Shown: positions 44,362 to 53,442 of the stretch, one piece after another
Numbering within the stretch: the first letter of the stretch is position 1
How the letters are laid out: each line of letters begins with the position of its first letter
The notes under the pieces: generated by a model
Told to the model about the DNA's origin: nothing
Database searches by the model: none
Seen by the model: only the letters and a program-made list of their open reading frames with translations
Translations under genes and position numbers: made by a program
Source of the DNA: Bacteroidales bacterium
Lineage (GTDB): Bacteria > Bacteroidota > Bacteroidia > Bacteroidales > P3
DNA: 64,000 nucleotides
Assembly (NCBI GenBank): GCA_017647785.1
Contig: JAGCJW010000004.1
Span: 108,703-172,702 of the forward strand
Direction of reading: 5' to 3'

Positions 44362-45240
44362 ATGCAAGATAGCCTATCCATATCGGTAAAACCTGTTCAA
44401 ACAAAGTTAGACACGTTGACGCCTTTATATATATTTAAAGATTCAACGGTGGCTAATGCAGATACCGATATGGATTATGGCTTTATGGAATATACAACCC
44501 AAACTTTAGGTCAGTATTTACCTGAACCAGTTTTAGAAGAAAGCCTTTTAAAAGAAAAGACTTACTACATAACAAAACCATTAAAACTTCATGAAAGGGA
44601 AGTGCAAAATTCCTCTCAAAATTGGACTTTCTCTATATTGATATTGTTCTTTGCTGTAATAGCGATAGGATTTAAGTTCTTTAAAAAAAGATGTGTGGAT
44701 ATTGTACATTCTTGTTTATCCTTAAAGTCTTTTGAAATTCTTACCAAGACAAGCAATCCTCTTGTATTGATTTCGTCATTTTTAATAATTCCAATATTAG
44801 GATTATTAGCTTATGCAGTTGCTTCACATTGGTTTGTGGCAGAATTAAATCAAATTGGAGAGTTAAAATTCTATTGTTTTTCGCTTTTAGCAATATTATT
44901 ATTCTTTTTCATAAAGATATTGTTAATTAAATTTTGTGGACTATTATTCAGATGCAATCAACAAGTAAATATGTATATAACAAATCTATTTGTTTATCTT
45001 GGATTTGCTTCTGTTTTAATGTTTTTGCCTGTATTTGCGTCTTTATTTGCATTAGATTCTTATAAATTAATATTGATGATAATATCAGCATCAATATTCG
45101 TTTTAATCACCATTATAAGGGCTTTAAGAGGCCTTTATATAATTATAAAATTCCCTAAATTTTTCAATGTCTATCTTTTTTGCTATCTTTGCACCCTCGA
45201 AATTGTGCCTTTATTGTTTTTATATAGGTCAATTTTTTAA
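44362..45240 (+). CDS. DUF4271 membrane protein
   Basis: 292 residues: a soluble N-terminal 85 residues (Asp/Thr-rich) then six or so transmembrane helices from about residue 88, with the conserved GLLAYAVASHWF and FFIKILLIKFCGLLF blocks of DUF4271. Inner-membrane protein of unknown function, confined to Bacteroidota as far as I know. It starts 3 bp after the protease gene and precedes the hemD-like gene (19 bp). Confidence 0.82.
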   Translation: MQDSLSISVKPVQTKLDTLTPLYIFKDSTVANADTDMDYGFMEYTTQTLGQYLPEPVLEESLLKEKTYYITKPLKLHEREVQNSSQNWTFSILILFFAVIAIGFKFFKKRCVDIVHSCLSLKSFEILTKTSNPLVLISSFLIIPILGLLAYAVASHWFVAELNQIGELKFYCFSLLAILLFFFIKILLIKFCGLLFRCNQQVNMYITNLFVYLGFASVLMFLPVFASLFALDSYKLILMIISASIFVLITIIRALRGLYIIIKFPKFFNVYLFCYLCTLEIVPLLFLYRSIF

Positions 45241-45259
45241 GCAAATAGCATAAATATTT

Positions 45260-46198
45260 ATGACAGAAAGAACAATTAAAAACATTTTAATTTCTCAGCC
45301 AGAGCCAACAGATTTGTTGAAAAATCAGTACAAAGCTTTATCAAGTAAGTATGGTGTAGAGTTTACCTTTTTCAAATTTTTTGACGTTGTAGGAATAAGT
45401 AATAGAGAGTTTAGGGATTCAAAAATTGCTATTTTGGATTATAGTGCGGTGATTTTTACCAGCAAGTTAGCCGTTGATAATTATTTCCGTTTAGCAAAAG
45501 AATTAAGATTAACCATTCCAGAAACTATGAAGTATTTTTGCATAACAGAAGCTGTTGCTAACTATATGCAAAATTATGTTCAATATCGTAAACGTAAAAT
45601 ATTCTATGGTAAATTAACATTTAAAGATTTAGTAGATGTAATTGTAAAACACAAGGAAGAAAATTTCATTATACCTTGTGCTGAAGATTCTTCTATTGAA
45701 TACTTCAAAATGTTAGAAGCAGCTAAGATAAATTATACAAAAGCTGTTATGTATCGTTCAGAAACAAAAGACTTAACAAATATAGATATCAATAAATTTG
45801 ATATGATAGCGATGTTTAGTCCAATAGGAGTTAAGTCATTTGTACAAAGTTTCCCTAAAATAACATCTGATAATATCTTTATAGCAGCCTTTGGAACAAC
45901 AACTCAAGCTGCACTTAAAACAGCAAAACTTAAAACATATATTCCTGCTCCAACAAAAGAGTCTCCTTCAATGATTATGGCAATAGATAAATTCTTGTCA
46001 TTAAATCAACAAGAAAGAGCAGAATGGATGGCAGAAATAGATGCAGAATATAAAAAATCTACAAAAACCACAAAGAAAACCACAACTGCATCTACTACTA
46101 AAAAAACTACTACTACTACAAAGAAAGCAACAACAACTAAAACTACTGCTACTAAAAAAACAACCACAAAGAAAACCACTAAAGCAAAAGATGAATAA
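45260..46198 (+). CDS. hemD: Uroporphyrinogen-III synthase-like protein with Lys/Thr tail
   Basis: 312 residues. Residues 1-250 match the HemD fold (two Rossmann-like lobes: VEFTFFKFFDVVGI, VIFTSKLAVDNYFRLA, IAAFGTTTQAALK), which would close hydroxymethylbilane to uroporphyrinogen III. The last 50 residues are a low-complexity Lys/Thr/Ala tail (KKTTTASTTKKTTTTTKK) resembling histone-H1-like or nucleoid-binding tails. In Bacteroidota such HemD-like proteins sit beside rnpA/yidD as here. Whether it still makes heme precursors is unclear. Confidence 0.85.
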   Translation: MTERTIKNILISQPEPTDLLKNQYKALSSKYGVEFTFFKFFDVVGISNREFRDSKIAILDYSAVIFTSKLAVDNYFRLAKELRLTIPETMKYFCITEAVANYMQNYVQYRKRKIFYGKLTFKDLVDVIVKHKEENFIIPCAEDSSIEYFKMLEAAKINYTKAVMYRSETKDLTNIDINKFDMIAMFSPIGVKSFVQSFPKITSDNIFIAAFGTTTQAALKTAKLKTYIPAPTKESPSMIMAIDKFLSLNQQERAEWMAEIDAEYKKSTKTTKKTTTASTTKKTTTTTKKATTTKTTATKKTTTKKTTKAKDE

Positions 46199-46580
46199 TT
46201 TCCCAAAGGGAGAAAGAATAAACAACGTAAATGAAATAGATGAATTATACGCTAAAGGAGATAAGTTTATGGCTTATCCTTTTAGCGTAAGATTTATCTA
46301 TAAACCATCACAAAGTGATTCAAAAATGTCGGTGCTTATTGTAGCACCAAAACGTTATCAAAAGCTTGCTGTTAATCGTAATAAAGCAAAACGTTTTTTA
46401 AGAGAAGCATACAGACTAAACAAAGGTGAGCTACAAACAAAAATAATAAACCTTTCCTCACAATTACTAATAAGCATTAGTCTTGTCTCAAAAACAATGC
46501 CAGATTTTCATCTTACAGAACAAAAGATGAAAGATATTCTTAGTACAATAGAAAAAAAGATATTTAGTGAAAACAATTAA
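46191..46580 (+). CDS. rnpA: Ribonuclease P protein component
   Basis: 129 residues from ATG 46191, which overlaps the end of the hemD-like gene by 8 bp. A longer upstream reading frame is only the frameshifted Lys/Thr tail of hemD. The family motifs are [21 protein letters not shown] (split: [27 protein letters not shown]) with the basic RNR-type patch, and a preceding FSVRFIY strand. RnpA helps the RNA subunit bind pre-tRNA 5' leaders. yidD overlaps its end. Confidence 0.93.
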   Translation: MNNFPKGERINNVNEIDELYAKGDKFMAYPFSVRFIYKPSQSDSKMSVLIVAPKRYQKLAVNRNKAKRFLREAYRLNKGELQTKIINLSSQLLISISLVSKTMPDFHLTEQKMKDILSTIEKKIFSENN

Positions 46581-46797
46581 GAAAGTCTTTTCTTTTGTAT
46601 TTTTAGCCTTGATAAGATTTTATCAAGTAGCGATTTCACCTCTAAAGCCACCTTCATGTAGATTTACTCCTACGTGTTCACAATATGCAATAGAGGCTAT
46701 TAAAAAGCATGGTCCATTCAAAGGACTTTACTTGGCAATAAGAAGAATTCTTCGTTGTCATCCTTGGGGTGGAAGTGGCTATGACCCCGTTCCATAA
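46567..46797 (+). CDS. yidD: Membrane protein insertion efficiency factor YidD
   Basis: 76 residues, GTG start at 46567 overlapping rnpA by 14 bp. The N-terminal amphipathic helix [20 protein letters not shown] and the conserved [19 protein letters not shown] and [13 protein letters not shown] are diagnostic. It aids YidC-dependent insertion of membrane proteins. The rnpA-yidD order is widely conserved. Confidence 0.95.
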   Translation: MKTIKKVFSFVFLALIRFYQVAISPLKPPSCRFTPTCSQYAIEAIKKHGPFKGLYLAIRRILRCHPWGGSGYDPVP

Positions 46798-46820
46798 ATG
46801 CTTTTCCTTGTTATATAGAT

Positions 46821-46967
46821 TTTATTTCAAGTAATACGTTTTTCTTTTCAAAGACTCACGTTATTTTCTCTTGATGATAATCCATTATCTCTTGAAGAAA
46901 ATGAATTATCTCTTGAAGAAAATGGATTTTCATCAAGAAAAAACGTTTTGGAAATCAAGATTCAGTT
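46821..46967. repeat. Seven-unit 21-bp repeat array with TCTTGA core
   Basis: Units at 46821, 46842, 46863, 46884, 46905, 46926 and 46947, exactly 21 bp apart. Best units: ATTATCTCTTGAAGAAAATG (46884, 46905); the later ones carry the inverted core TCAAGA. The array lies between the convergent ends of yidD and the radical SAM gene. Confidence 0.9.
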
Positions 46968-46969
46968 TT

Positions 46970-47995
46970 TTAATTCTTTAAATCTAAAATGCAAGGATCT
47001 ATTTCTTTGTAGCTATTGAATAAAATATTCGCCACTTCTCTACAACCACAATCACAATTTGTTATTTCTTCACAACTTTTACATTGTTGAGGCTTGTAAT
47101 TTGATTGAGCAAAGTCATTCCAATAATCAATATCAGAAATAATATCTTCATTGAAGATATTACCAACTATTTTTGGTGAATGATTACAAGTTCTTACCTC
47201 TCCCGAAGGCCCAATTACAAAAAATGTTTTAGCAGCAGCACATTTCATTCCAATGTTTATGCGTTTATATTCCTCAGGTTTTTTAATAACACAATAAGGA
47301 AACTCTGTACCAACACTGCCTCTTCGCTTTGACAATTCCAATACCTCTTCCGCTACATCTAACATTCCATTTAATTGCTCGTTGTTTAGTTTAAGCCTAT
47401 CCATATAAGACAATCCTCTACCACCAGGCAAAAAGCGATTAAGCAAAATATTACTTGCTCCATTTATTAGCCCTAATGAGATTGTTTCAAAAAGTTCGTG
47501 GTAATTTATTTGAGTAACGGTAACATTAACTGTTGGATTTAATCCAATTTCTTTTGCTTTTCGAAACCATGAAAGCACACCCTCTGCATTATCTACGCCA
47601 GTATGGTCTTTAAATGTTGTGTATCCGGGCAAGCTCATGCTCAAATGTACATTTAACTCTTTGAAAAGATGAAGGTATTCTTCTTTCATGGCAAGCCCAT
47701 TAGAGATTAAAGTAATTACATTATTAAAACCTCTTTTATTTCCTTCCTCTCTAATGTGTAGAAGTATTTCTTCAAATCCTTCTTTTAAAATAGCCTCCCC
47801 TCCTGAAATAGAAAACACTTCTACGCCACTATCATAAAGACGACTTATTGCTTGTTTCCATTGATTGATGTCAAGCTCTGTTTTAACAGGATAAGAAGAA
47901 TTAGGAGCATACCAAGGACAAGAGCAAAACAAACATTTATGATTGCATCTATAAGTTAATTCAAGCACAACTGCTTTAGGAAGACGATATTTCAT
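46970..47995 (-). CDS. Radical SAM/SPASM-type protein
   Basis: 341 residues. The CNHKCLFC motif (Cys17, 21, 24) binds the [4Fe-4S] cluster that cleaves SAM; ISGGEAIL is the SAM-binding GGE motif. A C-terminal Cys-rich SPASM/twitch region (CKSCEEITNCDCGCREVA, with CAAAKTFFVIGPSGEVRTC earlier) holds extra clusters. It probably modifies a peptide or protein. The product is unknown; the next-door partner gene (1-bp overlap) is a candidate substrate, regulator or partner. Ends just after the 21-bp array. Confidence 0.88.
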   Translation of the reverse strand: MKYRLPKAVVLELTYRCNHKCLFCSCPWYAPNSSYPVKTELDINQWKQAISRLYDSGVEVFSISGGEAILKEGFEEILLHIREEGNKRGFNNVITLISNGLAMKEEYLHLFKELNVHLSMSLPGYTTFKDHTGVDNAEGVLSWFRKAKEIGLNPTVNVTVTQINYHELFETISLGLINGASNILLNRFLPGGRGLSYMDRLKLNNEQLNGMLDVAEEVLELSKRRGSVGTEFPYCVIKKPEEYKRINIGMKCAAAKTFFVIGPSGEVRTCNHSPKIVGNIFNEDIISDIDYWNDFAQSNYKPQQCKSCEEITNCDCGCREVANILFNSYKEIDPCILDLKN

Positions 47996-48513
47996 TATTC
48001 AGAAAGTTTTAAACCAGTCATTCTTTCAATAGTGTAAATTCTGTCTTTTAGTAATACAGTCCTATCAAATTCTTCCCATTTCCTCTTATCTTTTAAAAAT
48101 TTCAACACAATATCATAATCTGATGAATTATTTGATTCTGCTAAATGATATTTTTCGTTTTTATTTGTTCTAAAATAGAAGCAAAATAGAGGTTTTCTAT
48201 TTTTGAAATCATCAATGTTGCAAATATATTCTCCACTTTCAATTTCTTTAATCAAACACTCTTCACACAAAACCCTTATTTTTGCATCATAACCTAAATT
48301 ACGAATTTCTTTAATTGTTTTATGCATCCACTTATAATTGGATTCGTACATAGTATCTTTCATTTCCTTGTTGCATTCTTTACATTTAAATGTAAGAGTA
48401 GGAGGTATAGCAGGACAATAACACATTGCACTAATTCCGTTGTCTTCAACCTTAATTTCCTCGTTTGCTATTTCCTTCAAACGTTTAATCAATTCTTCTC
48501 TACTTTCTGACAT
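47995..48513 (-). CDS. Cys-rich partner of the radical SAM protein
   Basis: 172 residues from ATG 48513; the frame extends 16 codons further upstream but those overlap the promoter (TATATTTG on the minus strand at 48542-48549). Motifs: CYCPAIPPTLTFKCKECNKEM, i.e. a zinc-ribbon-like CxC...CxxC arrangement (given here in parts: CYCPAI, FKCKECNKEM), then VLCEECLIKEIESGEYIC. No leader/core peptide pattern seen. It overlaps the radical SAM gene by 1 bp. Function unknown; possible adaptor or substrate. Confidence 0.68.
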   Translation of the reverse strand: MSESREELIKRLKEIANEEIKVEDNGISAMCYCPAIPPTLTFKCKECNKEMKDTMYESNYKWMHKTIKEIRNLGYDAKIRVLCEECLIKEIESGEYICNIDDFKNRKPLFCFYFRTNKNEKYHLAESNNSSDYDIVLKFLKDKRKWEEFDRTVLLKDRIYTIERMTGLKLSE

Positions 48514-48551
48514 ATTCTTTTGTTTTTTGAGATTTATAGTGCAAATATAAA

Positions 48552-48578
48552 AAAAGCTCATAACAATTATGAGCTTTT
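48552..48578 (-). terminator. Terminator of the dCMP deaminase operon
   Basis: Twelve-base stem (48552-48563 with 48567-48578), three-base loop, T-run on the minus strand. It lies a few bases before the minus-strand promoter of the radical SAM pair. Confidence 0.82.
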
Positions 48579-48602
48579 CATTTTTTTATTTTTACTTTGC
48601 TG

Positions 48603-49631
48603 TTATTGTTTGTCGTATTTCAATACTTCATCATTAAAGAAATCTAATTGAACTCCTGCTTGTGCAAACATTTGTTCTGAATCAGCTCCTGCGTGATATT
48701 TCTTTTCGCATACAACTCTTTTGATTCCACAATTTATAATCATCATTGCACAAGTGCGACAAGGAGTCATTCTACAATAAAGTGTTGCTCCGTCTAATGC
48801 AATTCCTCTTCTGGCTGCTTGACAAATTGCATTTTGTTCTGCATGTACTGTTCTTACGCAATGCTTACTAATGCTTCCGTCTTCGTTTATCATTTGTTTA
48901 AACAAGTGTCCTACATCATCGCAATGTGGTAATCCTTTTGGAGCTCCAACGTATCCTGTTACTAATACTTGTTTGTCTTTTACTATCACGCAACCACTTC
49001 TACCTCTATCACAAGTAGCTCTTTTTGCAGCTGCATTAGCTAATTCCATAAAGTATTCGTCCCAAGAAGGTCTTTTAAATTTATCTAATTGTTTTAATAC
49101 ATCTTCTACTTGTAGAGAAAGTGATTCTATATCTTTGTCATTATTGAAAGTGTAATCTGCTTTTTGCATACAAATTGAAATGTTTTGACTATTGTTATTA
49201 TTAGATAACATTTCTCTTTTTTCATTCTCAACAAAGGTCTCAAAACTTACATTATCCGTAGCACTTTTCCTTAGAGAGATTCTTTGATAGCGTGTTTTGA
49301 TGTCTGCATCTACTGAAAATAAATAGAAATTGTGAATATTTCTTAACAATTCTATTTCTTTGTCATTACGTATGCTTTCTATTACGCAATCTTCTCCATT
49401 TTTTATTGCAGTATTTAAAATGGTTTTTACAATGTAATCGTTTCCAAACTCTTCTCTTAGAGAATTAGCAGTTGAAGTCATAGTATCGCGATTTATTTCT
49501 AAACCACGTCTCTTTATTTCTTCAACAAGAAAATCTCTTACCGAATAATGTTTGAATCCTTTTTTAATTAACAACTCTACAATAGTGCCTTTTCCTGCTC
49601 CTATTGTGCCTGTTATTCCTATTATTATCAT
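48603..49631 (-). CDS. Kinase-dCMP deaminase fusion
   Basis: 342 residues. Residues 1-185 are a P-loop domain of the adenylate/dephospho-CoA kinase type (GITGTIGAGKGT; CVIESIRNDKEIELL). Residues 188-342 are a zinc deaminase of the dCMP/ComEB type: HAEQ (His263, Glu265) and PCRTC (Cys291, Cys294), with CDRGRSGCVIVKD. It would convert dCMP to dUMP. The same architecture, with a nucleotide-like kinase in front, occurs in antiviral AvcD-type deaminases, although those are longer; plain housekeeping is equally possible. It overlaps purE by 4 bp. Confidence 0.88.
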   Translation of the reverse strand: MIIIGITGTIGAGKGTIVELLIKKGFKHYSVRDFLVEEIKRRGLEINRDTMTSTANSLREEFGNDYIVKTILNTAIKNGEDCVIESIRNDKEIELLRNIHNFYLFSVDADIKTRYQRISLRKSATDNVSFETFVENEKREMLSNNNNSQNISICMQKADYTFNNDKDIESLSLQVEDVLKQLDKFKRPSWDEYFMELANAAAKRATCDRGRSGCVIVKDKQVLVTGYVGAPKGLPHCDDVGHLFKQMINEDGSISKHCVRTVHAEQNAICQAARRGIALDGATLYCRMTPCRTCAMMIINCGIKRVVCEKKYHAGADSEQMFAQAGVQLDFFNDEVLKYDKQ

Positions 49632-50131
49632 ACTTTAAATTTGTAAGATAGGTTATCAAGTTCTTGGTTCGCTTTAACTATTTTGTCTTTTAGCGATTCT
49701 TTATAGTCAATCATTTTCTTTTTTAAATCATCATCTGCTGTTGCAAGTATTTGTAGTGCTAATATTGCGGCATTTAATGCTCCGTTTATTGCAACGGTTG
49801 CAACAGGTATTCCTGGAGGCATTTGCATCATTGCAAGTGCTGCGTCCATTCCTTCTAAAGAAGCCTTGATTGGAACGCCAATTACAGGTAGTGGAGTCAT
49901 TGCTGCAATTACTCCTGGTAAATGTGCTGCCATTCCTGCTGCTGCAATAATTACTTCAATTCCTCTTTTGTGTGCATTGGTTGCAAATTCTTCTACTTCT
50001 TTTGGTGTTCTGTGGGCAGACAAAGCATTGATTTCAAATGGAATTTCCATTTGGTCAAAGAATTTAGCTGCACTTTCCATTACGGGAAGGTCCGATGTAG
50101 AACCCATAATTATACTTACTCTTGCTTTCAT
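49628..50131 (-). CDS. purE: N5-carboxyaminoimidazole ribonucleotide mutase
   Basis: PurE converts N5-CAIR to CAIR in purine synthesis. 167 residues with the family opening SIIMGSTSDLPVMESA, the SAHRTP block and GMAAHLPGVIAAMTPLPVIGVP. No fused PurK. Its 4-bp overlap with the deaminase gene suggests a shared transcript and a nucleotide-metabolism link. Confidence 0.96.
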   Translation of the reverse strand: MKARVSIIMGSTSDLPVMESAAKFFDQMEIPFEINALSAHRTPKEVEEFATNAHKRGIEVIIAAAGMAAHLPGVIAAMTPLPVIGVPIKASLEGMDAALAMMQMPPGIPVATVAINGALNAAILALQILATADDDLKKKMIDYKESLKDKIVKANQELDNLSYKFKV

Positions 50132-50143
50132 TTCTATATCTTA

Positions 50144-50896
50144 TTAAATCATTTCTTGTTCTTTTAAGAAGCTCATGTATTTCTCCGAAAAATATTCTGC
50201 GTCTTGCTTTTTATATCTTACGTTTGTAAAGACTTGTGCAAGGTTTTCTTGTTTTGCTTCTTCTATGTATTTCTTTATTTGAGGTAATTGTTCAAATTCT
50301 TGATATAATTCTTCTATTCTTTCTTCGCTGTAGTCTTGATATGTTTCGTAGTGAACAACGGCTTCTAAAGGTAGACGCTCTGTTAAAGGAGGATTCTCAT
50401 CAGGATATCCTAATGTAAGAGTTGTTACAGGTACTACGCCTTTTGGTAAATTCAATAGTTCTGCTATTTCTTTTGCTTGATAGTTTACCGTTCCTATGTA
50501 ACAAATACCAATTCCTAATTCTTCCGCTGCATTTGCCATTGCTTGAGTGCAAATAGTTGCATCTATTGTTGCAACATTTAGCCACAAGAAATTATCATAA
50601 CTTTTTGGAGCATTTCTTTGCTCGCAGAACTTGTGAAATCTATTTACGTCTGCACAAACTGTTATTACAACAGGAGCATTTTTTACCATTGGTTGATTGA
50701 AATGTAACTTACATAATTGCTCTTTGCGAGATTGTTCTTGTGTTACTATTATGCTGTAGATTTGCATATTACCACAATTAGAAGCTCTAACTCCTGCTTG
50801 AAGAATTTGTTCAAGAGTTTCTTTCTCTATACTTTTATTGCTATACTTTCTGATAGTTCTTCTATTCAGAAGAGTGTTTAATTTATTGCTTTCCAT
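50144..50896 (-). CDS. NADPH-dependent nitroreductase-like oxidoreductase
   Basis: 250 residues of the NfsA/FRP group of FMN-binding nitroreductases: an RTIRKYSNKSI start, ASNCGNMQIYSIIV, GIGICYIGTVN and the C-terminal extension (YHETYQDYSEERIEE-like). It reduces nitro compounds, quinones or flavins with NADPH. Position 13 bp upstream of purE in the minus operon, no functional link apparent. Confidence 0.9.
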   Translation of the reverse strand: MESNKLNTLLNRRTIRKYSNKSIEKETLEQILQAGVRASNCGNMQIYSIIVTQEQSRKEQLCKLHFNQPMVKNAPVVITVCADVNRFHKFCEQRNAPKSYDNFLWLNVATIDATICTQAMANAAEELGIGICYIGTVNYQAKEIAELLNLPKGVVPVTTLTLGYPDENPPLTERLPLEAVVHYETYQDYSEERIEELYQEFEQLPQIKKYIEEAKQENLAQVFTNVRYKKQDAEYFSEKYMSFLKEQEMI

Positions 50897-50971
50897 AATG
50901 TCTATTATACGAACTTATTACTTAAACGTTCCTGTTTTTGTAATTATTTTCTGATAAAATAAGTTTTGCGA

Positions 50972-51002
50972 TTTTGTCAAGTAAATCAAAAGTAGTAATT
51001 TT
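50972..51002 (+). promoter_or_regulatory. Promoter of the sufB transcription unit
   Basis: TTTG at 50972-50975, 19-bp spacer, TAATTTTG at 50995-51002; the ATG at 51008 is only 6 bp further, so the leader is nearly absent. Confidence 0.82.
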
Positions 51003-51007
51003 GTATT

Positions 51008-52453
51008 ATGGATAAAGACAAGAATATTATAGAAAGCGTAACAAATAACGATTATAAGTACGGATTTGTTACGGATATAGAAACTGAATTTATAGAAAAA
51101 GGACTAAACGAAGATGTTATTCGTCGTATTTCTAAAATGAAGCAGGAACCTGAATGGTTGTTAGAATTTAGATTAAAAGCTTATAGAAAGTTTATAACTA
51201 TGAAACAACCAGATTGGGCTCATTTAAATATTCCACCAATAGATTATCAAGATATAATCTATTATGCTGCCCCTAAGAAAAAGAAAGAATTACAAAGTCT
51301 TGATGAGGTGGATCCTGAATTGTTAGATACTTTTAATAAATTGGGAATATCTCTTGACGAACAAAAAAGACTAACAGGAGTAGCTGTTGATGCAGTTATG
51401 GATTCTGTTTCAGTGAAAACTACTTTCCACGATACACTTAGCAAGGCGGGAGTAATATTCTGTTCATTTAGTGAAGCTGTTAAAAATTATCCAGATTTAG
51501 TAAAACAATATTTGGCAAGTGTTGTGCCTATAGGAGATAACTATTTTGCAGCACTCAACTCTGCAGTTTTTTCAGATGGTTCGTTTTGTTACATTCCAAA
51601 AGGAGTACATTGCCCTATGGAACTTTCAACATATTTTAGAATAAATGCAGGAGGAACAGGTCAATTTGAAAGAACATTAATTGTTGCTGATGAAGGAGCA
51701 TACGTTTCTTATATGGAAGGTTGCTCTGCACCACAAAGAGATGAGAATCAATTGCACGCTGCTATTGTAGAAATAGTTGTAATGAAAGATGCAGAAGTAA
51801 AATATTCTACCGTTCAAAACTGGTATCCAGGAGATAAAGATGGTAAAGGAGGAATTTACAACTTTGTTACAAAAAGAGGTATGTGTAAAGGCAATAACTC
51901 AAAATTATCTTGGACTCAAGTTGAAACAGGTTCTGCAATAACATGGAAATATCCTTCATGTGTGTTAATGGGAGATAATTCTGTAGGGGAATTTTATTCT
52001 GTTGCAGTAACTAATAATCACCAACAAGCAGACACAGGAACAAAAATGGTTCACGTTGGTCGTAATACTAGAAGTACAATTATAAGTAAAGGTATCTCAA
52101 GTGGTAAAAGCCAAAACTCATATAGAGGATTAGTAAAAGTAAATAGATTAGCTGAAAATTCAAGAAACTATTCTCAATGTGATTCATTATTATTAACAGA
52201 TACTTGTGGAGCACATACATTCCCTTATATAAAAGTAGATAATCAATCTTCAATTGTAGAACACGAAGCAACTACTTCAAAGATTTCTGAAGACCAATTA
52301 TTCTATTGCCGTCAAAGAGGAATAAGTCAAGAAGGAGCAATAAGCTTAATTGTGAACGGATACGCAAAAGAAGTCTTAAATAAATTGCCTATGGAGTTTG
52401 CAGTTGAAGCACAGAAATTATTGTCTATTAGTTTAGATAACAGTGTAGGATAA
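51008..52453 (+). CDS. sufB: Fe-S cluster assembly scaffold SufB
   Basis: SufB forms, with SufC and SufD, the scaffold on which iron-sulfur clusters are built. 481 residues with the family blocks [45 protein letters not shown], the [11 protein letters not shown] region containing the key cysteine, and [18 protein letters not shown]. No sufC or sufD follows: the next gene is a glycosyltransferase overlapping by 1 bp. They must lie elsewhere or be replaced. Confidence 0.95.
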   Translation: MDKDKNIIESVTNNDYKYGFVTDIETEFIEKGLNEDVIRRISKMKQEPEWLLEFRLKAYRKFITMKQPDWAHLNIPPIDYQDIIYYAAPKKKKELQSLDEVDPELLDTFNKLGISLDEQKRLTGVAVDAVMDSVSVKTTFHDTLSKAGVIFCSFSEAVKNYPDLVKQYLASVVPIGDNYFAALNSAVFSDGSFCYIPKGVHCPMELSTYFRINAGGTGQFERTLIVADEGAYVSYMEGCSAPQRDENQLHAAIVEIVVMKDAEVKYSTVQNWYPGDKDGKGGIYNFVTKRGMCKGNNSKLSWTQVETGSAITWKYPSCVLMGDNSVGEFYSVAVTNNHQQADTGTKMVHVGRNTRSTIISKGISSGKSQNSYRGLVKVNRLAENSRNYSQCDSLLLTDTCGAHTFPYIKVDNQSSIVEHEATTSKISEDQLFYCRQRGISQEGAISLIVNGYAKEVLNKLPMEFAVEAQKLLSISLDNSVG

Positions 52454-53439
52454 TGGGACAGAAAATATTAGTAATTAGGTTTTCTTCAATAGGAGATATT
52501 GTATTGACAACGCCAGTTGTTAGGGCCTTAAAGCAACAAATACCAGAGGTAGAGATACATTATTTGACTAAGAAAACTAATTACTCGTTGTTACAAAACA
52601 ATAAATATATTGATAAAATACATCTATTGGAAGATGCGGACTTATTTTATAAATTAAGAAAAGAAAAATTTGACTACATTGTTGATTTACATAAAAATTT
52701 ACGCTCATTCAAGATAAAATTAGCCCTTGGTGTAAAGAGCAAATCTTTTCAAAAGTTAAATTTAAAAAAACTTCTATTAGTCAAATTCAAAATAAACAAT
52801 ATGCCTAACGTGCATATTGTAGATAGATATTTAGAAACTGCAAGCAAATTAGGTGTAAAAAACGACAACAAAGGATTAGATTATTTTTTACAAGAAGAAG
52901 ACTATATCTCATCAGATGCTTTGCCATTAGATTTTCAAGGGGGCTATATAGCTATTGTAGTAGGAAGCAAACACTACACAAAACAAATGCCTTTGGAGTT
53001 ATTAATAAGAATCTGTAAAGGAATAGATAAACCAATAATACTATTGGGGGATAAAACAGATTTTGCAAAAGCTACCCAGATAGAAAAAGAAGTAGGAGTA
53101 AAAGTATTTAATGGTTGTGGAGCATATAATATCAATCAAAGCAGTGCTGTAATCAAAAACTCACTTGGCGTAATTACTGCCGATACAGGACTTATGCATA
53201 TCGCATCTGCATTAGACAAAAACATAATTTGCTTATGGGGAAATACCGTTATGGATTTTGGAATGTATCCTTACAGAAGCGAAAACTCACAAGCTGAAAC
53301 TCATAACTTTGAAGTAAAAAATCTATCTTGTCGTCCATGTAGTAAATTAGGCTATAAACAATGTCCTAAAAAGCATTTCAAATGCATGAATGCACAAAAC
53401 GTAGATGAAATCATAAGAATAGCCAATAATTGGGAATAA
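52453..53439 (+). CDS. GT9-family glycosyltransferase
   Basis: 328 residues of the heptosyltransferase (GT9) type: KILVIRFSSIGDIVLTTPVVRAL at the N-terminus (first part KILVIRFSSIGDI), a central HIVDRYLE, and the donor-site TADTGLMHIASAL. It adds sugars to lipopolysaccharide core or a related surface glycan at the inner face of the membrane. A late cysteine group (LSCRPCSKLGYKQCPKKHFKC) is seen in other heptosyltransferases too. Overlaps sufB by 1 bp. Confidence 0.92.
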   Translation: MGQKILVIRFSSIGDIVLTTPVVRALKQQIPEVEIHYLTKKTNYSLLQNNKYIDKIHLLEDADLFYKLRKEKFDYIVDLHKNLRSFKIKLALGVKSKSFQKLNLKKLLLVKFKINNMPNVHIVDRYLETASKLGVKNDNKGLDYFLQEEDYISSDALPLDFQGGYIAIVVGSKHYTKQMPLELLIRICKGIDKPIILLGDKTDFAKATQIEKEVGVKVFNGCGAYNINQSSAVIKNSLGVITADTGLMHIASALDKNIICLWGNTVMDFGMYPYRSENSQAETHNFEVKNLSCRPCSKLGYKQCPKKHFKCMNAQNVDEIIRIANNWE

Positions 53440-53442
53440 AAA

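Noticed and set aside
46001..46225. Cys/Ser/Phe-rich and Val/Phe-rich minus-strand frames
   Set aside because: They are the antisense of the Lys/Thr-rich hemD tail; low-complexity composition explains both.
46041..46580. 179-residue RnpA with a Gln/Leu-rich start
   Set aside because: The first 50 residues are the +1 frame of the hemD Lys/Thr tail; ATG 46191 gives a normal-length RnpA.
48514..48561. Upstream start for the Cys-rich radical SAM partner
   Set aside because: The extra 16 codons overlap the minus-strand -7 box at 48542-48549; ATG 48513 is within the transcript.
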